The translations under genes and the position numbers were made by a program. The notes beneath the pieces were generated by a model. That model had not been told where the DNA came from and did no database searches. It worked only from the letters and a program-made list of their open reading frames with translations. Below, piece after piece: positions 11,489 to 21,436 of a stretch of 64,000 nt of DNA. Positions within the stretch are counted from its first letter, which is position 1. Each line of letters starts with the position of its first letter. The stretch is from Globisporangium splendens (taxonomy: Eukaryota; Oomycota; Peronosporomycetes; Pythiales; Pythiaceae): positions 702,706 through 766,705 of the forward strand of contig VFIW01000006.1 in NCBI GenBank assembly GCA_006386115.1. Direction: 5' to 3'.

Positions 11489-11501
11489 TCATCCCCTCCT
11501 T
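11489..11501 (-). other. Polypurine tract of family-1 element
   Basis: On the minus strand the 13 bases before the 3' LTR read AAGGAGGGGATGA, the expected purine-rich primer for second-strand synthesis. Confidence 0.8.
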
Positions 11502-11565
11502 AAAGTCACAAGTACCTTGCGTACTTTTGCAGACCTTTCGGAGCAGTTCACTTTCCAATTGGCAA

Positions 11566-12631
11566 TGAAGCGACCAAGTGACCAAGTGAACCGTGAAGAA
11601 CGTCCGTCGTCCAAGCGACAGCAGACAGCTCCAGAACTCTTCGACATTTCTCCCATTCTGAAGAAGAAGGGGAGCTCGAGTTCTACAAGGAGCGGTTCTT
11701 CAGTTGGCGTCGGATCAACGATCGCGATGATCCGAACCAACACATCGCAGCCCAGAGAGACTCATGGCGAACATTTGTTCGTCTTGAGAACGAGAACAAG
11801 ATGGAGCGTCTTCTTCGTCGTGGCAATGCTCGTGCCGAAAGAAGAACTCCCGCTGACGACAGAGCGAATCGTAGCTCTGGTCGTCGTAGTGTCGCCCCTG
11901 GCGACGCTACAAGCAGTTCTCATAGCTGCGGACCACGTCGGGAACATCAGACTCCAATGTCTGACGAGGCTCCCACGTGTCCGAGCTCGGTGGATATCCA
12001 CGCCACCGAACTCTGTAGAAGCGTTGATGGTTCAACTGCTTCTTTCCTCGACGATGAGTCGGTCGATCTTCATGATCAACAATCGACTGAACCACCCAGC
12101 GATGCTCTCCCTGAGAGTCTAACAACGGGGGTGGGGCTGAACGAGAAAACGATTGAGCGACTCTGGAAGTGGAAGAGTGCTCACCGTGGGCAAATCGAGG
12201 CGCTGCAGCAGCGTTGTTCGACGCTTGAGGAACGCTGCGAGAGTCTCGAGAACCTTGTCGCCGATCATGAGTCGAAGATCGACGATCTGACAGAAGGTTC
12301 TGCCCAGTGTTCGGCTTTGGAGTCCCGTTACGAGCAACGGTTCCAACAGGTTCAGGACGAACTTGTTCGACTCCAGAAGAACGAGAAGTCTCGTGAGTTG
12401 GCTCACGATCGCCTGTTGCGCTCTGTGGAAGAGGCAGGTTCGGCACTCGAGGTACTTCGTGGTGAGTACCATTCTCGTCTTCAAGCGTTGGAGGCAGTGA
12501 AGGACCAATCCTTCGACGTCCTGCAACTCCTGTACGCCGAGAAGAATCTCCAGAGCGATGAGCTGTTTGCTCTTCGCAATCAAGTGGAGAGACTTCACGA
12601 TCAGCTCGATCGTTTGCGGAAGATCTCGTAG
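11566..12631 (+). pseudogene. Antisense coiled-coil ORF of family-1 Gypsy element (one frameshift)
   Basis: This ORF runs opposite to gag-pol. It begins at ATG 11566 (MKRPSDQVNREERPSSKR), shifts frame near 11670, and continues to TAG 12629-12631. After the shift the sequence reads LEFYKERFFSWRRINDR, then a polar linker, then about 150 residues of strong heptad pattern (KTIERLWKWKSAHRGQIEAL; CSTLEERCESLENLV; ALRNQVERLHDQLDRLRK), a long coiled coil. Positions 11907-12631 overlap the 3' end of pol: opposite the coiled coil pol encodes only a disordered Ser/Pro/Arg linker. The sister element B carries a comparable antisense ORF at the same place (51512-53056), which argues against a chance shadow. 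Function unknown; antisense ORFs near the 3' LTR are known in some plant Gypsy elements, but I do not recognise this protein. Confidence 0.7.
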
Positions 12632-15600
12632 GATCCGCAGATCCACTTGGAAGGTAAGGCTTTAGTCTACCCACATAAAATGTCGGGTGCAGACGCATGC
12701 GTGTAGGTATGTCTAGCGTGTAGGCATCACCATTGCATTTCACTACCTTGAACGGTCCGATGAACCTTGGCAGAAGCTTCGAGCTTCCCAAGTTGGACAC
12801 TGCATGTTCAGGCAGGTTCGCCGTGCTAAGTAATACAAGATCATTGATCTTATACACTTGCTTGTTCTTCCTTCCGCTCTTGTCTGCTTGTTCCTTTTGC
12901 AGATCCTGAGCCTTCGCGATTGCGTCTCGAACAAACCTCACAACGGCTTGTCTCCTCACAACAAAGTCATCGACTTGCTGCTCTTCACGACTTGTTAGGT
13001 CGTCGAGGGGTTTCATCGAGTCAAAATTGGCTTTCAACTCGGAAGCAGCATTCAGGTCGTAAGACGACTTCGGCTTGTTTCCGTGAGCCGGAGTCCCTCC
13101 CCACTTAAGGTAGAGACCTCACCCATTATGGAAGCAGGCACTCGAGGGTGAATGCCATAGTTCACATAAAATGGAGAGTGACCTGTCGAGACATGCGTGG
13201 AGTTGTTCAACGCAAACTCGGCAAGAGGGAGAAACTCACTCCACTCTTTGAAAGACGTTGCGTAGCTGCGCAACACGTCTTCGAGGACGCGATTCACTCG
13301 CTCTGTTTGACCGTCCGTTTCAGGGTGTGCCGCTGTTGACATGGACAACTTGGTGTCCAGAAGTCCGAACAGTGCACGCCAGAACTTGGACGTGAAACGG
13401 GTGTCACGGTCAGACACGATCTCGACTGGTAGTCCGTGCAGACGGAATACGACGTCTACAAAGACCTTGGCAGTCTTCTCAGCTGAGATCTTGTCCGAAA
13501 CAGGCGCAAGATGGACCATCTTGCTGAATCGGTCCACAAACACAAGGATGCCATTGCGTCCATGTGTGTCTCTTGGAAGTCCGAATATGAAATCCATACT
13601 CACAGACTTCCAACTGTCCGATGGGACAGCCAATGAACGAAGTGGTGCCTGCGTGGAACCAGAAGGTTTCACTCGTTGGCAGATCTCGCAAGTCCTCACA
13701 TACTTGCGACCCACTTGTACATGTGTGGCCAGTAGTAATCCCGGGAAAGACTGAGAAACGTTTTCTCACGTCCGAGATGGCCACCCGAAGGACTGTCATG
13801 GTACTCATACAAGAGTCGATGACGCAGACCTTCGTCGTTGGGAACAACAACCCTTGCTGTATCCCCTTGTTCGACCGCATAGTACAACAACCCATTGTGT
13901 ACTCGGAAAGCGGTGAACTCGCGATCTTGTGCGCGACGGAAGACCTTGCAGTGCTTTGTCGGAAGGGTCCTTGAAGTACTTCAACAAGTCCTGACATGTT
14001 TCGTCAGACTTGTACCCTTCGACGATCTCTTCTCGCACTGTAGTCGCAGCTCGCACCGCGATCGCTTGAACATCTTCACAGAGTCGACACGCTCCGTCCG
14101 TGTCTTCACTCTTGGTCTTCGGATCGTAATCCGGACGTCTTGACAGCGCATCGGCTAAGATGTTCGTCTTGCCTGGCTTGTAGTGTATAACAAAGTTGTA
14201 CTCTGCAAAGAAGGAGAACCATCTCGCCATTCTTTGCGACAAATGAGGAGTCTTCACTGCCGTACGCAGAGATGCGTGATCAGTGTAGATAGCAAAGCGC
14301 TCCTCGCCAAGCAGATACACACGGAACTTGACCAAAGAATACTTCATCGCCAGAAGTTCCTTGTCGTGAACTGGGTAGTTCCGTTCTGCGGGTCGGAGTT
14401 GTCGTGACTGATACGACACAACTCGCTCATGACCCTCATCATCGTGCTGCATCAATGCGCAACCGATGGCATAGTCGCTCGCATCGCAGACGACGTGGAA
14501 CGGCTTGTCGTGGTTTGGCAGAGCCAACACAGGAGCTTCTCGAAGACTCCTCTTGACTTCTTCGAACGCCGTCTCATGGTCTTTCGACCACTTCCACTCA
14601 ACATCTTTCTTCAAGAGCTGTGTGAGGGGTTGCACCAACGCTGCATAATTGCGCGTGTACTTGTGCAAGTAGTTGGCTAGACCCAACCATTGTCGCAGCT
14701 GTTTGACGTTCTGAGGCACTGGCCAATCGTCAATAGCTTTGACCTTCTCCGGATCGACTCGAACACCGCTCTTGCCCACAAAACAACCGAGAACAGGGAT
14801 CTCGGGGGAGAACAACATGTACTTCTTCAAGTTTGCGTAGAGTTTGTTCTCACGCACGACCTGGAAAACTTGACGAAGATGATCGAGACGAACATCGACA
14901 TCAGACTTCCCATTCGTGGTCTTACTATGAACGAAAATATCGTCAAAGTAACTTGGTGCAAATGTTCGCAGAGGACGAAGAACGTTCGTGACCATTCGAT
15001 TGAAGGTCGCAGGAGCATTCTTCAGTCCCTGTGGCATCACTAACCATTCCCACAGCATACCACTCGGGGTACTCACTGCGGTTAGTGGGACATCGTCTTC
15101 GCGCATTCGAATCTGATAGAACCCATCTTTCAGATCGATAGCACTAAAGACGGTGCTGCCAACCATTCCATCAAGGATCATGTCCTTGCGTGGAACCGGA
15201 GTCTGGGCTGGAATTGTCGCGTCGTTCAGCTTGTTGAAAGCGTGAACAATGCGCCAACCTCCAGTTGCCTTCTTCACACAGAAAGTGGGGCTGCAATGCG
15301 GAGACTTGCTCTCTCGCACATGACCAGCCTTAGCACGTTGTGCAAAGAACTCGTCGATTGCCTCGACTTGTTCCTTTGGCAACGGCCACTGTCTTGTGAT
15401 GCAGTACTTCGTGCCAGGAAGTACATCAATCTCATGACGAATGCCTCTATCGAATGGCAATTCGTCCGGCACCTTGTCAGGGAAAATGTCTTCAAATTCC
15501 CTGGCAAGCGCATACACGGGGTTCTTCTTGAGGGCGTCCCACGACTGCTCCTCGAACCTTTCCTTCCGTGTCTTTTCGTCCAACACATCTGCATCCGCAC

Positions 15601-16830
15601 TCGATGCTGTGTTGACGAAGCCTTCGTCGACCATTTCGACGATCGTACACACCTGCGCAATATCGCCTCTCGCTAGGCTACGCTCCAGTGTCTTCTTGCT
15701 CATCGATGGCAAGGAAATCAACTCTTCGACTGAACTTGGAGGATTTTCAATCTTCACGTGACGGATTACATCCACGTCACCTTCTTCGTTGTAGACCGCG
15801 ATATTCACAAACTCGCTTGGAATGTCTTGTGCTTGGACACTCCCTTCGTCATCGCCACTTGTACCTTGATCAGGGGTACTCAAAACTCTTGACGAAACAC
15901 TTCTCTTGCTGGTCTTCTTCTTGTCTTGGGAAGGGTGTCTATTCCTCTTCCATTCACTCTTGTCAACGCCATCGCAAACCTTCTCGTCGTCGATGGGAAA
16001 GGAGACAGTCTTTTTCTGGCGCCTGACTGCTCCACCTCCGTTTGTCGTCTTCAAAATGGGTACCACTTGTGAACATGGGGGGCCATCGCACACCGCAATA
16101 TCACAAGGGCCAACTGGGATCTCTTCCACAGATGTGTACACCCATACCACTTCATCCGTTGTTGTGCAGCACAAGTCAACATCGCGTGACTTGCCAACGG
16201 AGATCTTCATATTCATCCAGTCAATGCTAGGTTGGTAACGCTTCAACCACGGCATTCCCAGGATGATGTCAAACTTGTCATCGAGGTCGAGTAAATGAAC
16301 TCGTCTTCACCTCGGAAATCTTCACACTTGATTGCCAAGCGCACCACGCGCTTCGGCATCTTCACAGTTGACCCATTTGCCAACCGGATAATCATTGTCT
16401 TCTCTTCATTCGCATCAGGCACGAAGACACCATGCCTGACGATCACTTCATTTCGAACAAAGTTGTTCGACGCACCAGTGTCAACCAAAGCTCGTAGAGG
16501 CGTTGCAATACCGTCTACATGAACTTTGTGAACGATCAAACTTGACGTTTGACTGACACTCTTCTCACTCATAGTGGAAACTACATGTGCTTGATGCACA
16601 TAGGGGCCAGAGTCCTGTGTCTCCACAACGTCCACAGTCCTCTTTTCCGGGCCAGTAGGAGGCCCCGCCCCTACTGTCCATTCCCGTTTTTTGGCCCAGG
16701 TGACCGCTCGAACCGACGACCGTAAGAACGATCGTGGTTGTTCGAACGAGCACCCTGTGTCGTTTGCCGACCCGGCAAAGACACCTTGCAGTTCCGAGCA
16801 ATATGACCCGGCTTCCCGCAACGGAAACAC
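11907..16830 (-). pseudogene. Family-1 pol: protease-RT-RNase H-integrase-chromodomain (frameshifted)
   Basis: Read from 16830 leftwards. The retropepsin LVDTGASNNFV lies near 16480. A frameshift near 16300 leads into the long segment 16255-13805, with RT motifs (ATGGWRIVHAFNKLND; FSAIDLKDGFYQI; MPQGLKNAPATFNRM; catalytic SYFDDIFVH) and RNase H (VVCDASDYAIGCAL; YTDHASLRTAV). Frameshifts near 13950, 13710 and 13060 break up the integrase, which still shows the HHCC finger (CEICQRVK), SMDFIFGLP, SDRDTRF and DGQTERVNRVLED, i.e. the DDE residues. The C-terminus holds a GPF/Y-type module (LLPRFIGPFKV), a ~170-residue disordered linker, and a chromodomain (FYRVRWRGYPPSSDTWEP). The C-terminal chromodomain places it among chromoviruses. 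Confidence 0.92.
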
Positions 16831-17798
16831 TTCCCATCGTTGCGAGGACGCTCATTTCCAGGCGTGGAAATGTACGAGATGTCCATGGGCTCGGGACCAT
16901 CATGCACGACATTTGATTGCCGCATTGGTCTCGACGCAAACCCATGGAACTTCGCTTGCTTCATGCTGAACTCTTCTTGCATCGCACGTTCGATGGCTTC
17001 GTCCAGCGTCTTGGGACACTCGCGGAACAGTTGGTTCCGAATCGGACCATCGTTCAGACCCGTCATGAACGTCACGACTTGCGTCGGAACGTCAATCGGC
17101 TCGTCAACGATGCTCGACACCAAGTAACGAGCACGTTGTGCATACGAGTGAAGGTCGAAACGGCCTTGACGAAGCTTGAGGAACTCGGCGCGCGCACGGA
17201 ACTCACTCTGTGGAGGTTCAAACGCCTTCTTGAGTTCGGTCTTGAAGTGATCGTAGCTGGGGAAGCAGTTTAGATCGACTAAACGCTTGCCATACGCCTA
17301 GCTCTTCGCACGACCCGCAAGGTTGGACATCGCGAACAACACTTGCTGCGAAGGGTCTCGCAGTTGTCTTGCAGTGATGGCTGCATCCAACTCGACGAAC
17401 CATCGTGAGAGGGGTTCGTTCTCTCCGCCGCGATACGGAGAGACGTCAAGCTTCAGTGGCACCGTCCTGAGTGAGGAAACAGGGGTTGCGACCTGCTTCC
17501 GGGAGGACATGATCTCGTGGTGCATGAAGCTGACCACCGCGCTCTTCTGGTCCTCCGGAGACGCCGATCGAAGCAGACTGACCACAGCAGCCTCTCCGAT
17601 GACATCTCGCATGCGCTCAAGCGCCATCCACTCATGAGAAGACAGATGAGGGAAACCCTCAATAGTCAACTCGACAGTTTCCGGTACTGCTGGACCGAGT
17701 GGGGTTCCTGTAGCATCCATGTTCCAAACAAGGATGCTCGCAGGGTCTTGGACAGGAATGCGCGACGTGCTTAAAGCCGCGTCGTCAAACCTCTTCAC
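16671..17798 (-). pseudogene. Family-1 gag (one in-frame stop)
   Basis: One frame from 17798 to the TAG at 16671, interrupted by a TAG at 17298-17300 where Trp is likely ancestral. It contains a retrotransposon gag core (PLSRWFVELDAAITARQL; FRARAEFLKLRQGRFDLHSY) and a CCHC knuckle (CFRCGKPGHIARNC). The C-terminus ends in SPGPKNGNGQ just after the slippery site that leads into pol. Confidence 0.9.
16686..16692 (-). promoter_or_regulatory. -1 ribosomal frameshift site AAAAAAC (gag to pol)
   Basis: In the gag frame the codons read CCA AAA AAC, i.e. the canonical X XXY YYZ heptamer A AAA AAC, five codons before the gag stop. Pol lies in the -1 frame and is open across this point, so slippage here would yield Gag-Pol. 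Confidence 0.8.
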
Positions 17799-17825
17799 TT
17801 CACTGGGTCGTTGGAAGGACCGCTC

Positions 17826-17837
17826 GAAGTGCTACCA
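17826..17837 (-). other. Primer-binding site of family-1 element
   Basis: Two bases inside the 5' LTR (element orientation) the minus strand reads TGGTAGCACTTC. TGG start and position are typical; TGGTAGC matches the start of initiator-Met PBSs such as that of Ty1, so a Met tRNA primer is plausible. The same TGGTAGCACT occurs in elements A and B. Confidence 0.75.
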
Positions 17838-17839
17838 GG

Positions 17840-18488
17840 TGTAAGAGGGCGCTGTTCACAACAGTCCCTCAAACACGGCACACACGCTTGTGCCAGAGGA
17901 AGCGATCTCCCGACTTGGAGGGAGGAAGAAGACTTGAGTACTTGGAGGAAAATTTGCAACTGAATTGAAAAGGTTATGGTTCCTGTCGCTACTTACTAAT
18001 GAACCCCAAGGGATCCTACAGGTTTTATAACTAAAACCTAAATATACACAATAAAACCTATGAATCTGATATATAAAACCTTGGGTACACTGAGGTTGAA
18101 CCTACGGGATCTTCTAGAAGCTTGAACTTCAAGTCTTATTTAAAATCCCTGCAAAGTGAATGGCTCTCGCCACTCACTTCAGGCGGCAGAGACACGTCGG
18201 TCTCGTCGCCAGTCCAGTTTCCCAAGCAGGAACCATCACTCAGTACTTGATTAGTACATGGATGTCATTACTCAGTACTGATTAGTACATGAGAACAACA
18301 TTCTGCACTGATCAGCACAGAGAACACTCGTGACGTCATCGAATGACGTCCCACGTGCATGTGGGGACTGTATTACCGTAATCCCTTTGTTATTTGTGTC
18401 TCCACAATGCACGCTGAAGGTGGTGTGTGACACACTAGATCTGTGAACAGATCCACCTTCATGTAATGGCTGGTTATAGCCCATTACA
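17840..18488 (-). repeat. Family-1 LTR (5' LTR in element orientation)
   Basis: 649 bp, collinear with 10840-11488 over its full length and ending at the TSD. Confidence 0.95.
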
Positions 18489-18594
18489 ATCCCACGTTCT
18501 CATGGGTATCGATGACGATTTGGATAGTGACGTCGATCAAGAAATCATCCAGACATTTTCAAGTGCGAGCTTTGATGATGAAGTGGAGTATTAA
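18489..18594 (+). pseudogene. hAT transposase, C-terminal end after the Gypsy insertion
   Basis: Removing the Gypsy element and one TSD copy joins ...AGHIPS directly to HVLMGIDDDLDSDVDQEI in the same frame, ending EVEY at TAA 18592-18594. This acidic tail belongs to the gene at 8667 and confirms the insertion point. An alternative stop appears only because the LTR begins TGTAAG. Confidence 0.9.
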
Positions 18595-18681
18595 GCAGGA
18601 GATTAGTTGTGATATGCATGTGTGCACGTTATACTGAATATACATAATGAGCAGTTGCAATAATCCAAGTTGTGCAGACTC

Positions 18682-20636
18682 CTACGTTGACAAGAACGTT
18701 TGCAATCTCCGGATCTTTTCTTGAACAGCCAGCGGAAGCTGCTTCATCTTGGCTTCGGCAGCCACGATGTCGTCTTGGCGTAACTTTGCTTGCATATCTT
18801 GGATACTCGCTTGTACACGCTGTTCAGACACACGACGCTCCTGCGCCTTCTCAAACACTTCAGTACGTGCTCGGGTCATCACCTTCTCAGTTTGTTCATT
18901 CAGTTGTCGCTGCATTCTCCACAACAACAAGTCAACGCTACCTTTCGATGCAACTCGTTTGCTGGTAGTGGACTGAGAAAAAGTCTCTGTGGGGCCAAGC
19001 TTCGCCGCTTCATGACTTACCTCTGTAGATGCAAAAATGTGAGTCTCGTTCGTAATTGTTGCCTCGGCGCTCTTGGAGTTCAAAATGAGTTTGAGTTCAG
19101 CAACTCTCGTCTCTAATAGCTCGTTAATTTTGCGTTCACTTTCCATTGCTAGTGAACGAAGCTCCTGTAGTTGGTTCTCGAATCCATCCTGCAACGCAAG
19201 ATGGTGACTGTCTCTGCGGCCGCGTGAGTCGCTGTTCACATCCTGGAATTTCGTACCGACTTCGACAATCGCTTGATCGAGTTTCAGCTGTATCTTGCGC
19301 TCCTCAGTTGCCACAAAGGTGGCCATTTTGTCTTGAATCACTTCTTCCAGCATCTGTTCTGCTTCGAATACTTGCTGGCTCACACAAAGCTGTACTGTTG
19401 ACTCAGCCGAAGCACGAATGTCGCTTAGTTTAGTCTCGACGAGCGTTTCCAGATTCTGACCGACTTCAGTGGCTCGTTGACGCGCACAGTTCTGCGCTGT
19501 TGACTCAGCTTTTGCCAACGCCAATCTACGGATCTCACTTAGTTGCGTTTCCACTTGCTCTTTCATTGCACATAGCTGGTTGCTGCTCAATGAGCTCGAT
19601 GTCTGAATTAAATCCAAGAATTTTGAATTTGTGTCAGCAATCGCTTCTTCTAGGTGGCGCTGCATCGTTTGTTGGACTCGGACTAACGACGAACTCACAA
19701 TCCCAGAGACGCTACTTCGAATAAAGTCTTCCTGCCTGCGCTCGGACTCGATTACTCGTTCCAGAACGCAATTCGCGCGGTACTTTCAGCCTTTTCAAGT
19801 GCCAGCGAGCGCGTTTCAGCCAGGTTCTCTTTGATTTGTTCGGTGAGTGTATGTAGTATCTTTTCCACGTTCTGAGCGTTGCTCTGCTCGCTCGTAGTTA
19901 CGACCAACGCCTGCGCTCTCGCGTTTGTCGTTATTACGGCTTGGTCAAGATATTTTTTCAGTGATTCTTGCGCTTGATTTAGGTAGTCTTCAACGCTCTG
20001 GTGTGTTGACGCTGTCATCTCGTCACATGCATCAGACAGAACATCCTTGAAACCAACTTCGAGCTTCTCGAGCGTCACCGCTGTGAACTCCTTCAGGTGC
20101 TGCTCGGCAGCCGCCTCAGCCTGCACATGCGCCCGTGCACATACCTCGACCAGCATAGCTTGCAGGCTCTCTGCCAGCTTGCGGTAGGTCTCTTCGGCAT
20201 GCGCTTGCGTTTGCGCTTGCACGAATGCGCGCGCGTCACCTTGCAGTTGGGTCTGCGCGTCCATGAGCGCCTGCTGCAGCTGTGGATCTGAGAGAAGTTG
20301 GAGCTGAGCGTGCTGATCAGCTTGCTCCTGCAGCTGCAGCATGCACTGCTGCGTTTGGTGTTGCTGATCATGGAGCTGCTCGTGGTCGGCAAGTAGCACC
20401 TGAATCTGACGATGGACGGCTTCGAATACCGACTGCAGAGACATCGCGTAATGACCATCACCGCGGTCAGGCTTGTACAGTGCGAGCGCTGAGCTCTCGA
20501 TGACAGTGGTGGTGATGGCATCACCTGTGTCCACCATCGGCTCTTCCTCCATGAGTGTCTTCCTCTTGCGTTGATGCAGTAAATTGTTGAATTTAGTGTC
20601 GTTTCTCGAGAAAAGATCTCCATGGTTTTTGCCCAA
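18682..20636 (-). pseudogene. Long coiled-coil protein gene, one frameshift
   Basis: Two consecutive minus-strand frames (20636-19752 and 19770s-18682) join into one ~650-residue protein if a single missing base near 19774 is allowed. The local motif ESTARI before the break aligns with ESTAQNC downstream, which shows the intended frame. The start could be Met at 20636 or MEEEPMVDTGD at 20552. The sequence is Gln/Ala/Glu-rich helical throughout, with a loose internal repeat (ALEKAESTA, ALAKAESTAQ, IRASAESTVQ). There is no catalytic motif, signal or TM. It resembles cytoskeletal or apolipoprotein-like coiled coils; family not recognised. The lesion may be real decay or an assembly error. Confidence 0.65.
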
Positions 20637-20676
20637 TTAACGTAGGAGTATCTTTTTCAGCCAATCCGACGCTCAG

Positions 20677-20822
20677 AATTGTGAAGTTAATCGAAGAGTC
20701 GCAGCAGTACAGTAACATTCACTCACTTATTTCCGAGTGACTTCGAAGCTAGAAAACATATGAAGTTACTTTATAAGGTTTTTTACCTTTACAATAAAAC
20801 CCCAGAAGTTGACTTCACAATT
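20677..20822. mobile_element. MITE-like element with 14-bp terminal inverted repeats
   Basis: AATTGTGAAGTTAA (20677-20690) and TTGACTTCACAATT (20809-20822) are inverted copies with one mismatch, bounding a 146-bp AT-rich non-coding segment about 40 bp upstream of the coiled-coil gene. I see no convincing target duplication, so MITE status is tentative. The palindrome at 8048-8065 contains the same ATTGTGAAG core. Confidence 0.45.
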
Positions 20823-21436
20823 TCTTCGTTCTAGGTGTGGTTCACAACACAAACCCGTTGTTTTGTTGTGTGGAGCGTTATTTCAAAAGAGTGACTTGGA
20901 ACAGTGACTCGCTTGGGTTCAAATGGATACAGTCACAGAAACGAGTGAGAAACGCTGAAGGGAGAAGAGTGCTGATAAAAATAGAGAAAGAAAAACAACG
21001 AAGCAGTTCATCATGACAATGAGAGAGTGGCATCCAATGGGGACTGTACATGGAAGAGAGAGAGAGACGATAAAGAGAGAAATCAAAGGACTTCAGCCAC
21101 AACAGCACGCGTGTCTGACATACACACACAGAGCCATCCCCACTGTGTACACGGCGTGGCACCACCTTTGCGACGTGAGCCAAAGACCGAAGTGCCGCCG
21201 CGTAATCCGCTCAGGGTGACTCTTCCATATTTTGCGCGCCTGCAGCAGTTGTCTCTCTCTTTGGGGGTTGAAGGGTTTATCTGGAAGCGGAGGGGTGCGC
21301 TTTGTTTTTCTTGTGTTATCATTGCTCATATAACGCGCACGTGGAAACGAGTGGCAATCGACACACAAGGCAATCAAGGGCGGACGCAAGCAAGGGAGCC
21401 ATTCTGCAAAGAGAAGGAGCGACCAAGTGGGGGAAG
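20823..21436. other. Intergenic, upstream of the HECT ligase
   Basis: No credible coding region. It contains GA/CA-rich simple sequence near 21050-21140; presumably promoter and 5' UTR of the gene starting at 21437. Confidence 0.5.

Larger units (their letters stand above)
10840..18488 (-). mobile_element. Ty3/Gypsy chromovirus, family 1, complete but inactive
   Basis: Complete 7,649-bp element read on the minus strand. It has two 649-bp LTRs starting TGTAAG and ending TTACA on the plus strand, TSD ATCCC, a primer-binding site next to the right LTR and a polypurine tract next to the left LTR. Gag with a zinc knuckle is followed by pol in the order protease, RT, RNase H, integrase, chromodomain, and an extra plus-strand ORF lies at the left end. 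By eye the LTRs differ at roughly 15-20 positions, so the insertion is not recent. It is inactivated by a stop in gag and several frameshifts in pol. Confidence 0.95.
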
